DNA of 5,175 bases, from positions 1 to 5,175 of the forward strand of contig MAXP01000194.1 in the NCBI GenBank assembly GCA_001751085.1. Reading direction: 5' to 3'. The notes under the pieces are model-generated. The model saw only the letters and a list, made by a program, of their open reading frames with translations, searched no databases and was not told where the DNA came from. Every line of letters starts with the position of its first letter. Position 1 is the stretch's first letter. The DNA comes from Desulfobacterales bacterium C00003060. GTDB taxonomy: Bacteria; Desulfobacterota; Desulfobacteria; Desulfobacterales; C00003060. Position numbers and translations under genes: made by a program. Positions 1 to 5,160 of this stretch are shown here, one piece after another.

Positions 1-59
1 ACTAGTGCTTCTTACTTGCAGTATTGGCACATTCCCAAAAAACTCATAATCAGAACAAG

Positions 60-330
60 CAACAATCGTGCCGTCTGGGGGGTGGGTCGAGGTGCAAGAC
101 GAGCCGCAGGCGAGAGCGACTGCAAGGAGTGGGTATATACGCTGACGGACAGAAACGTCACGAGGCAGCAGAACATGGCGAAGTCCAAGGATCGGGAGAT
201 GTGGTGAGTGGCGTCGGCCCAGGCGAATGCAGTGTGAGTTCATGCTCTTATCGAGGGAGATCTGCATCACATGCGCCAGAGGGACGGGAGCTTCATGCAT
301 GAAACATGACCATTGGTTCTGTCATGCCTC
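60..330. other. Gene-free block with hairpin-forming sequence, possible remnant of a structured RNA element
   Basis: No convincing gene lies in the first 360 bases. Short open frames exist on the plus strand, but they lack a ribosome binding site and recognisable protein sequence. What is visible is RNA-like structure. A GCAG/CTGC stem near 107-124 encloses GC-GAGA-GC, a GNRA-type tetraloop. A TGACG/CGTCA stem lies near 142-159. Around 222-286, GGCG/CGCC and ATGCAG/CTGCAT can pair across a branched loop. The purine-rich, stop-containing, G-rich texture resembles the domain I region that precedes the reverse transcriptase gene of bacterial group II introns. No reverse transcriptase, domain V or boundary is present here, so this identification is a guess. 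If true, the element is truncated or its other part lies outside the window. Confidence 0.25.
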
Positions 331-360
331 ACTCCAATGCTTCCGTATTTGGCACAGGCT

Positions 361-1194
361 TTACTTCTTCCGGTTCCGGCGGACGGAACGCTTCTGGCGT
401 TTGCCTTCAATCTTGTCTGTGAACTGCTTAATGGTTTCAAAGTACCACTTGCCTGCATGCAGCATGATTGTGTTATGGTCAGCGCCGGGCACCATCCGGA
501 ATTCCTTGGCTTTGGCGGCACAGTCAACCTGCAATAGCTCTGCACTCATTACAGGGATGATCTGGTCGTGCTGTGCATGGATGGTGAGCGTTGGTTTCGT
601 AACCTGTGCAATCTTATGCACATGCTGAAAGCCGTCTGCCTCGGTGATTCCAAGAGCCTCTGTGTCAACACCCAGGCACTTCAAAAGGGGAACTGTGAGG
701 GCAAAGCCGCTTTCAATAATGAGGCCTGATATGTTTTTTCCGTTGCAAGCCGCCAGTTCTATAGCACAGGCGCTGCCAAGAGATCTGCCCATGATGACAA
801 GGGGCCCTGTGTGTCCGGCTTCTTGCAGCCAGCGCTGTACTTCCTTCAGTATAACATGGGCATCACTCATCATAGATGTTACTGTAGGTGTCCCTCCACT
901 TCTCCCATAACCTCGATAGTCCACCGCAAGGAGGCTCAGTCCATGCTCGTTGTAAACTGGACCGATGCTATCGTAATCGCCGGCGATCTCCCCATTGCCA
1001 TGAAAAAACAGAATGTTTGGATCTTCCAAACCCGCCATATGAAACCTTGTACTGATGCGAATGTCCTCTTCTACAATAATATCGTGATCTATGGCACCAT
1101 GTGGCGTTTTTGAATCGACTTCTTTGCGGGGATGAAACAAAAACTGGTTAACACCAGGCTGATCCATCTTTGCGTAACCAAACTGGTATTCCAT
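361..1194 (-). CDS. Alpha/beta hydrolase (serine hydrolase, probably esterase or peptidase-like)
   Basis: This 277-residue protein is a complete alpha/beta-hydrolase fold enzyme, likely cytoplasmic because no signal peptide is seen. The oxyanion-region motif HGNG is at residues 65-68, followed by DYRGYGRSGG at 92-101. The nucleophile elbow GRSLG is at 136-140 with Ser138. The acid is probably Asp210 (HAQHDQIIP) and the base His240 (PGADHNTI), so the triad is complete. The substrate cannot be told; the closest style is the YfhR/BEM46-like or 'alpha/beta hydrolase family 5/6' proteins. The tail, residues 261-277, is strikingly rich in Lys and Arg. The ATG at 1194 is chosen because an in-frame TAA lies seven codons upstream and AAAAGGGGGG lies 10 bases before it. 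Met10 is a possible later start without a clear ribosome binding site. The gene stands alone and is divergent from the operon to its right. No terminator is evident after its stop. Confidence 0.9.
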   Translation of the reverse strand: MEYQFGYAKMDQPGVNQFLFHPRKEVDSKTPHGAIDHDIIVEEDIRISTRFHMAGLEDPNILFFHGNGEIAGDYDSIGPVYNEHGLSLLAVDYRGYGRSGGTPTVTSMMSDAHVILKEVQRWLQEAGHTGPLVIMGRSLGSACAIELAACNGKNISGLIIESGFALTVPLLKCLGVDTEALGITEADGFQHVHKIAQVTKPTLTIHAQHDQIIPVMSAELLQVDCAAKAKEFRMVPGADHNTIMLHAGKWYFETIKQFTDKIEGKRQKRSVRRNRKK

Positions 1195-1268
1195 GATAGC
1201 AGCGCCCCCCTTTTAAGATTGAAGTTATGATGGTCCTCGTACAGAGCCTTTAATTCGCTTTGTTGACC

Positions 1269-1292
1269 ACTTGTTAAATGCATACCACAAGT
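1269..1292. promoter_or_regulatory. Dyad-symmetric site, candidate operator
   Basis: ACTTGT and ACAAGT form a perfect 6-bp inverted repeat. They are placed symmetrically around the self-complementary hexamer ATGCAT, giving ACTTGT-N3-ATGCAT-N3-ACAAGT with a single centre at 1280.5. The geometry, 24 bp with half-sites about two helical turns apart, suits a dimeric regulator. It sits in the leader or promoter area of the hydrolase gene. No regulator gene is nearby, so the binding protein is unknown. Confidence 0.3.
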
Positions 1293-1308
1293 TTGTGATA
1301 AAAAGCAA
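1279..1308 (-). promoter_or_regulatory. Candidate sigma-70 promoter of the hydrolase gene
   Basis: On the minus strand, TTGCTT (positions 1308-1303) is followed after 18 bases by TATGCA (1284-1279). It lies about 85 bases upstream of the hydrolase ATG. The match to consensus is only fair. The proposed -10 hexamer overlaps the centre of the dyad at 1269-1292, which would suit a repressor site. Both points are inference from hexamer matches alone. Confidence 0.3.
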
Positions 1309-1470
1309 GGTATCCTATTAGTATTTCGGATTTCGGCCTGCCCTGGCGCTTGCTTCATATAAGCAACCACAGAGCCTATTGGCCAGGTCTGGGCCAGGGA
1401 TTTCGGAGTTAATATGCAGATCATTTTGATGTGTTTTCAGATGGTTGTCAGAGCTATTGTTTCCACGAGT

Positions 1471-1499
1471 TTGAAACTGTTTTTCTGAAAAACCGTAAT
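1471..1499 (+). promoter_or_regulatory. Candidate sigma-70 promoter facing the DUF1992-ddl operon
   Basis: TTGAAA (1471-1476) is separated by exactly 17 bases from CGTAAT (1494-1499), giving 5 of 6 and 4 of 6 matches to consensus. The spacer contains the perfect dyad GTTTTTC-T-GAAAAAC (1479-1493). A start here would give a leader of about 270 bases that includes the REP-like hairpin and the heptamer repeats. A closer promoter may have been missed. Confidence 0.25.
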
Positions 1500-1625
1500 G
1501 GCTGTAGCTCACGGGAATGAATCATGAGACAAAAAGCGTTGAAAGCATCTCAGAAATCTTATATGTTGATGTGAGATTTTTCATAAGAGTCAAGAAATAG
1601 TTTGGCATCCTTCATTCAGCAGTTT

Positions 1626-1646
1626 ACGCTTTTTTCAAAAAAACGT
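1626..1646. repeat. A/T-tract dyad
   Basis: ACG-C-T6 and A6-A-CGT flank a central C at 1636, giving 10-bp arms with one mismatch. The T6/A7 tracts would bend DNA. It does not look like a terminator because the stem is almost pure A-T and no separate T-run follows. It could be a binding site or an upstream promoter element; function is unknown. Confidence 0.35.
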
Positions 1647-1681
1647 GTATTGTCGAATTGAACCGCTAAAGCGAGCGCTAA

Positions 1682-1701
1682 CCCCGCAGCAAGCTGCGGG
1701 G
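1682..1701. repeat. REP-like perfect palindrome (CCCCGCAGC-AA-GCTGCGGGG)
   Basis: Nine-base arms pair perfectly around a two-base AA centre, giving a very stable GC-rich hairpin on either strand. A smaller dyad, AGCG-AG-CGCT, lies just upstream at 1670-1679. No T-run follows, so it is a poor terminator. The form and the intergenic position are like REP or small MITE-type elements scattered through many bacterial genomes. Whether this one is repeated in its genome cannot be seen in a single window. Confidence 0.5.
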
Positions 1702-1717
1702 AGCTTCAATGCGGATG

Positions 1718-1765
<48 letters not shown>

Positions 1766-1778
1766 TACGGTTACAGAT

Positions 1779-2147
1779 ATGATTTGTTTTGAGAGAATCG
1801 CTGAAAGGCGTATTGCACAGGCTGTGAGGGATGGCGTTTTTGATAACCTGCCCGGAGCAGGAAAGCCCCTTCGGTTGGAAAATGATTCCCATGTGCCGGA
1901 AGATCTCAGGTTTGTGTACAAAATCTTAAAGAATGCGGGCTTCGTGCCTCCGGAGATAGCCCTCAAAAAGGAGATCGCAAAGGTCGAAGACCTCCTGGCT
2001 GACATGGAAGAGACAAGGGACAAATACCGTCAGGTCAAGAAGCTGAATTTCCTTATCATGAAGTTCAACATGCTGCGGCGGGTCCCCAGCAGTCTGGAAA
2101 AGCCTGAACGTTACGAAAAAAAGCTGGTGGAGCGTTTTGGTTCCTGA
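1779..2147 (+). CDS. DUF1992 family protein (DnaJC28 conserved-domain type)
   Basis: This 122-residue protein matches the DUF1992 family, the domain also found in the DnaJ homologue subfamily C member 28 group. No J domain is present and the biochemical role is unknown. The family signature is clear: an N-terminal ERIAERRIAQA helix (5-15), FDNLPGAGKPL (21-31), then VPEDLRFVYKILKNAGFVPPE (39-59). Charged helical sequence follows (62-90). No signal peptide or membrane segment is seen, so it is probably cytoplasmic. ATG 1779 is chosen because the N-terminus fits the family. The frame is open upstream only to a TGA at 1719-1721, and the heptamer array in between offers no ATG, GTG or TTG. There is no proper Shine-Dalgarno, only GGAAA 13 bases upstream. 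The gene begins a run of closely spaced genes and ends 6 bases before the glycosylase start. Confidence 0.88.
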   Translation: MICFERIAERRIAQAVRDGVFDNLPGAGKPLRLENDSHVPEDLRFVYKILKNAGFVPPEIALKKEIAKVEDLLADMEETRDKYRQVKKLNFLIMKFNMLRRVPSSLEKPERYEKKLVERFGS

Positions 2148-2153
2148 TGTCTC

Positions 2154-2813
2154 ATGTATGACAAGAAAACGATCTTGCTGGACCTTTACAGCACACTGTA
2201 CGAGGCATTCGGTCCGAGAAACTGGTGGCCGGCAGACTCCCCGTTTGAGGTCGTTATTGGCGCCATTCTTACCCAGAATACGGCCTGGCGAAATGTGAAG
2301 AAGGCCATAAGCAACCTGAAAGCAAGGGGTCTCCTGTCAGCGAATGCCCTGTATCATGTGCCCGTGCAGGATTTGGCAAGTGCAATTAGGCCCTCAGGGT
2401 ATTACAATGTAAAGGCTCGGAGGCTGAAACATTTCGTTGGGTTTTTGTTTCAGGAAAGCGATGGTGACCTTGACAGCCTTTTTGCCGAAGATCTTGACAT
2501 CTTGCGAGGGAAGTTGTTATCCATCAATGGGATCGGCCCGGAAACTGCCGACAGCATTCTTCTCTACGCTGGAAATAAGCCGACCTTTGTTGTAGATTCC
2601 TACACCATAAGAATCCTCTTCAGGCACAATCTCATCCCTGAAGCAATCTCTTATGATGAAGTTCGAGACTTATTTATGGACTGCCTGGAGCCTGACGCTT
2701 CGATGTTCAATGAGTACCATGCACTCTTGGTCCATGTCGGGCACAGCTTTTGTTTGAAGAAGATCCCAATGTGTAGGGAATGTCCCGTGAGGGGATGGAA
2801 CAATGATGAATAA
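2154..2813 (+). CDS. HhH-GPD DNA glycosylase, endonuclease III-related, MagIII-like
   Basis: This 219-residue base-excision repair enzyme has the helix-hairpin-helix/GPD fold and should remove damaged bases from DNA. ILTQNTAW (38-45) is the conserved substrate-pocket helix. The HhH is LLSINGIGPETADSILLYA (121-139), and the catalytic aspartate is Asp148 in FVVDSYT. In E. coli Nth the HhH carries a catalytic lysine (GRKTAN); here Glu130 takes that place (GPETAD). This predicts a monofunctional glycosylase without beta-lyase activity, as in MagIII 3-methyladenine glycosylases. Three cysteines (200, 207, 210) keep the C-x6-C-x2-C spacing of the iron-sulfur motif, but the fourth is absent and the protein ends at 219. 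The start follows the DUF1992 stop by 6 bases in the same frame, without a Shine-Dalgarno, which suggests coupled reinitiation. The 3' end overlaps the next gene by 11 bases. Base specificity is inferred, not shown. Confidence 0.88.
   Translation: MYDKKTILLDLYSTLYEAFGPRNWWPADSPFEVVIGAILTQNTAWRNVKKAISNLKARGLLSANALYHVPVQDLASAIRPSGYYNVKARRLKHFVGFLFQESDGDLDSLFAEDLDILRGKLLSINGIGPETADSILLYAGNKPTFVVDSYTIRILFRHNLIPEAISYDEVRDLFMDCLEPDASMFNEYHALLVHVGHSFCLKKIPMCRECPVRGWNNDE
2789..2794 (+). promoter_or_regulatory. Ribosome binding site of the SHOCT-like membrane protein gene
   Basis: GAGGGG lies 8 bases before ATG 2803, inside the end of the glycosylase gene. It decides the start: it favours the first of two adjacent ATG codons, or either of them. 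Confidence 0.6.
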
Positions 2814-3306
2814 AGCCCACAATTTGTCTCAGCCACAGGACGGTATTTTTAGGGGTGTGCTGTTGACCTATTTTATCATTCTTTTTCACGTTGTCTTGAT
2901 TCTCGGTCTCGGTGTCATTATCCTTTTTTTCAGGAGTGTTATCAATTACCTGCCGTGGATCTTGGCCATTGGTGGCGGCGTCATTGTTGGGTTGTGGTAT
3001 CTCTGGTGGCAGCGTGTGAAAAAACAGGGCAAGAGATTAGGAGATGCTTTCAAGGATCCAGTCTTCCATGGGCGCACAGTAGAAGTGACATTGCTCGGAG
3101 GGCTTGCAAGTTTGAGATTGGGACAACCCCAGGGACCGCTAAGTATCGATTACTCTGCCCCTGAAGGCCCAAGACAAATCGTGGATCCTGGTACCGCTTA
3201 TGCTGCTGAGCTTGTCAATTTGGCCCACCTTCTGAAGCAGGATCTGATTACCAAAGACGAATTCCTCAAGGCCAAGAAGGAAATTATGCGTAAATGGGAA
3301 AACTAA
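2803..3306 (+). CDS. Small inner-membrane protein with C-terminal SHOCT-like motif
   Basis: The function of this 167-residue protein is not known. Two hydrophobic stretches, about residues 18-43 and 50-69, are separated by a short RSVINYLP turn, so it should be a membrane hairpin. A basic RVKKQGKR follows (71-78), predicting both ends in the cytoplasm by the positive-inside rule. A middle part with no recognisable motif (80-130) leads to a helical tail, LVNLAHLLKQDLITKDEFLKAKKEIM (137-162). This has the 'L..L...G.IT..EF...K..LL' pattern of SHOCT domains, short C-terminal helices often found on membrane or oligomerising proteins; Asp replaces the usual Gly. It overlaps the glycosylase by 11 bases and ddl by 13, so it is translated from the same message. 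Possible roles such as scaffold or envelope factor are speculation. Confidence 0.8.
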   Translation: MMNKAHNLSQPQDGIFRGVLLTYFIILFHVVLILGLGVIILFFRSVINYLPWILAIGGGVIVGLWYLWWQRVKKQGKRLGDAFKDPVFHGRTVEVTLLGGLASLRLGQPQGPLSIDYSAPEGPRQIVDPGTAYAAELVNLAHLLKQDLITKDEFLKAKKEIMRKWEN

Positions 3307-4265
3307 GGGTTGCTTTGCTTTCAGGTGGCATCTCCTCTGAGCGCGAGGTTTCCATCAGAAGCGGCAACCAGGTGTACGAGGCCCTCGATAAGGCAAAGTA
3401 TGAAGTCACTCGCTATGACCCGGCCACCGATCTTGAAAGACTCGTAGCTGAGGCGTCCTGCATTGATGTTGCATTCGTTATTCTGCACGGGCCTTATGGG
3501 GAAGATGGCACTGTTCAAGGTTTTCTTGATCTCCTCCATATCCCCTATCAGGGATCGGGTGTGCTGGGAAGTGCCTTGGGTATGGATAAATGGACTTCCA
3601 AACGGCTCTATAAAGAGGCAGGGCTCCCCGTACCACCCTTTAAGGTCCTCATGAAGGGACAATCGTTTGATGCGGAAGCCTTAGCCGTTAAACCGGGATT
3701 TCCTTTGGTTGTCAAGCCGCGGTACGGCGGATCGAGTATCGGCACCAGTGTTGTCCGGACTCCGGAACAGTTACAAAAGGCCCTTGACTGCGCCTTTGAA
3801 TATGGCCCCGACGTTATCCTGGAAGCTTATGTGAAAGGAACTGAAATTACAGGGGGGGTTATTGGAAATGACGATCTGGAGTTGCTTCCGATTGTGGAGA
3901 TCATCCCTGAATCAAACTACACATTTTTTGACTACGAAGCGAAATACAAACAGGGGGCTACCTGCGAGATCTGTCCAGCCCGCATTAGTCCAGTGCTTTC
4001 AGATCGCGCTCAAGCCTATGCTGCCGCTGCCCATCAAGCCCTTTGCTGTAGCGGGTATAGCCGCACCGATATGATCATTCACGATGAAACCATTTATGTA
4101 TTGGAAACCAATACCATCCCCGGGATGACACCCGTGAGCCTTTTTCCTTCGGCTGCAAAGACGGCAGGGATCTCCTTCAGCCAGTTGTTGGATCGCCTGA
4201 TTGGTCTTGCCCTTGAAAATAGAAGCTATACCTCGGAAGGTCATAAATGGCGGTTTTCTCGGTGA
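3294..4265 (+). CDS. ddl: D-alanine--D-alanine ligase
   Basis: This enzyme joins two D-alanines with ATP to make the dipeptide used by MurF in peptidoglycan synthesis; it acts in the cytoplasm. The 323 residues show the full ATP-grasp Ddl plan. The N-terminal GGISSEREVSIRSG (11-24) carries Glu16, and HGPYGEDG is at 65-72. The ATP-binding VVKPRYGGSSIG (139-150) includes Lys141 and the Ser147/148 pair. The omega-loop YEAKY (214-218) has Tyr218 at the position of E. coli DdlB Tyr216. SRTDM (256-260) has Arg257 and the metal ligand Asp259; LETNTIPGMTP (270-280) has Glu271 and Asn273. The omega-loop tyrosine favours a D-Ala product over the D-lactate of VanA-type ligases. It is slightly longer than DdlB through a C-terminal tail. 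ATG 3294 overlaps the upstream gene by 13 bases, with AAGGA 12 bases before it. The usual neighbours murC or ftsQ are not here. Confidence 0.95.
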   Translation: MGKLRVALLSGGISSEREVSIRSGNQVYEALDKAKYEVTRYDPATDLERLVAEASCIDVAFVILHGPYGEDGTVQGFLDLLHIPYQGSGVLGSALGMDKWTSKRLYKEAGLPVPPFKVLMKGQSFDAEALAVKPGFPLVVKPRYGGSSIGTSVVRTPEQLQKALDCAFEYGPDVILEAYVKGTEITGGVIGNDDLELLPIVEIIPESNYTFFDYEAKYKQGATCEICPARISPVLSDRAQAYAAAAHQALCCSGYSRTDMIIHDETIYVLETNTIPGMTPVSLFPSAAKTAGISFSQLLDRLIGLALENRSYTSEGHKWRFSR

Positions 4266-4267
4266 GT

Positions 4268-4348
4268 CATGAGCATCAAGAGCAAGGCGCGAAGGCGCGG
4301 AATAGCAGGCTATTGCAAGCCTGAGCAACGCCGCTATTGATGTTCATG
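4268..4348. repeat. 81-bp near-palindromic intergenic element (REP/MITE-like)
   Basis: The arms pair almost end to end. CATGAGCATCAA (4268-4279) pairs with TTGATGTTCATG (4337-4348), including one G-T pair. AGC/GCT (4281-4283/4333-4335) and GGCG/CGCC (4286-4289/4329-4332) follow, then GGC/GCC (4294-4296/4319-4321). AATAG/CTATT (4301-4305/4310-4314) closes on the loop CAGG. It starts two bases after the ddl TGA. Without a T-run it is not a classic terminator, though the RNA hairpin could protect the upstream message from 3' decay. No transposase is inside, so if mobile it needs an enzyme encoded elsewhere. Confidence 0.75.
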
Positions 4349-4379
4349 GCCGGCGAAAAAGTGTGATTTGTGGCCTTTC

Positions 4380-4397
4380 GAGGTATAAGTACTCATT
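4380..4397 (+). promoter_or_regulatory. Shine-Dalgarno-like GAGGT before a possible AUU start
   Basis: GAGGT (4380-4384) is the only good ribosome binding sequence upstream of the RimK-like gene. It is 40 bases from the GTG at 4425 but 10 bases from an in-frame ATT at 4395. The frame is open from 4389 onwards. This supports, but does not prove, initiation at AUU. Confidence 0.3.
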
Positions 4398-4424
4398 AAA
4401 GTTGACAAGTTTGAATTCATAGCC

Positions 4425-5156
4425 GTGATCATACGAACAAACCGTGAGCTGAAAGAACGATATGATGAGCTAAAGGCAGGCTGCTGCTTTATTGGGATGC
4501 TTAGCTTTAAGAGTGTAAAGCACCGCGCCTTCATCGATCTTTTGGAAAGAGGTGTTCGGTTCTTCCCCTCTGCCCTTTCACAAACACTGGGCCATTCAAA
4601 GGTAGCCCAAACCCTTGCCCTTCGGCAATGGATGGTCCCCAACACCCTTATTATCGCCAGGCGCATGGATCTTATGCACGCCATCAGTACGTTTAATCGG
4701 CTTGGCATAGGTGCTGTAGTTACAAAAGAGGACCACATGCAATGTGGCTTAGGGGTTCATCGATGGAGGGGTGTCGAAGATGTTTACAACCAAACTCCTT
4801 CATACCCGTTAGTGTTGCAGCCGTTTGTCGAGAGGTACACAGACGTGCGCGTCATCATAGCCGGTGACTATTGTGAGGCTTATACTCGGGAAAACAAGAA
4901 CAATTTCAGAATGAATCTGTTTGCAGGCGGGACCAGCAGGCTGTACACGCTTGCCAAAGAACAGCTTTCCCTGTGTCACAGAGTAATGGAACGAGGGAAG
5001 TTTCCATATGCCCATATCGACCTGCTGGTCACCGGTGAAGGCCATAGCTATTTGTCCGAAATCGCTTTGAACGGAGGCATGAAAGGGGCGCGCATAACAC
5101 GGGATGAGCTTGACACAATAAAAAAGGAGCTCCTTGAAGAAATGGCCGGGTCTTAA
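4425..5156 (+). CDS. RimK-like ATP-grasp ligase family protein
   Basis: This 243-residue protein resembles the RimK/glutathione-synthase branch of ATP-grasp enzymes, which activate a carboxylate with ATP and couple it to an amine; its own substrate is unknown. The ATP-grasp order is visible: VVTKEDHMQCGLGVHRW (98-114) with Lys101 and the glycine loop, LVLQPFVERYTDVRVIIAGDY (129-149), FRMNLFAGG (161-169), AHIDLL (196-201) with Asp199, and LSEIALNGGMKGARI (210-224) with Glu212. The last motif normally reads E-x-N; here it is E-I-A with an Asn only at 216. GTG 4425 is the first conventional start but has no Shine-Dalgarno. The open frame runs up to 4389 and adds KVDKFEFIAV, which looks like the first beta strand, so the true start may be an ATT at 4395. 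It lies 159 bases after ddl, beyond the palindromic element, and may share its transcript. Confidence 0.82.
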   Translation: MIIRTNRELKERYDELKAGCCFIGMLSFKSVKHRAFIDLLERGVRFFPSALSQTLGHSKVAQTLALRQWMVPNTLIIARRMDLMHAISTFNRLGIGAVVTKEDHMQCGLGVHRWRGVEDVYNQTPSYPLVLQPFVERYTDVRVIIAGDYCEAYTRENKNNFRMNLFAGGTSRLYTLAKEQLSLCHRVMERGKFPYAHIDLLVTGEGHSYLSEIALNGGMKGARITRDELDTIKKELLEEMAGS

Positions 5157-5160
5157 AGGA
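5155..5160 (+). promoter_or_regulatory. Shine-Dalgarno-like site for a possible next gene
   Basis: AAAGGA overlaps the stop codon of the RimK-like gene. No start codon is reached before the window ends at 5175. It would suit a further gene in the same direction just outside. Confidence 0.3.

Noticed and set aside
16..302. Two overlapping plus-strand open frames at the left end (63 and 92 codons)
   Set aside because: No ribosome binding site, no protein-like composition, and they run through predicted RNA hairpins.
1089..1424. Minus-strand open frame of 111 codons upstream of and overlapping the hydrolase start
   Set aside because: It enters the hydrolase coding region in another frame, lacks a ribosome binding site and resembles no family. 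The stretch around 1200-1270 looks mildly protein-like but is too short to support a gene.
1602..1620. TGGCAT-like sigma-54 promoter
   Set aside because: The GG and GC elements are 13 bases apart rather than the required 10.
2145..2156. UGA read-through or selenocysteine fusion of the DUF1992 and glycosylase proteins, which are in the same frame
   Set aside because: Same frame is a one-in-three chance, both proteins are complete alone, and no SECIS-like hairpin is evident.
4402..4430. TTGACA as a -35 box
   Set aside because: No -10-like hexamer lies 16-18 bases downstream, and transcription would start inside the RimK-like gene.
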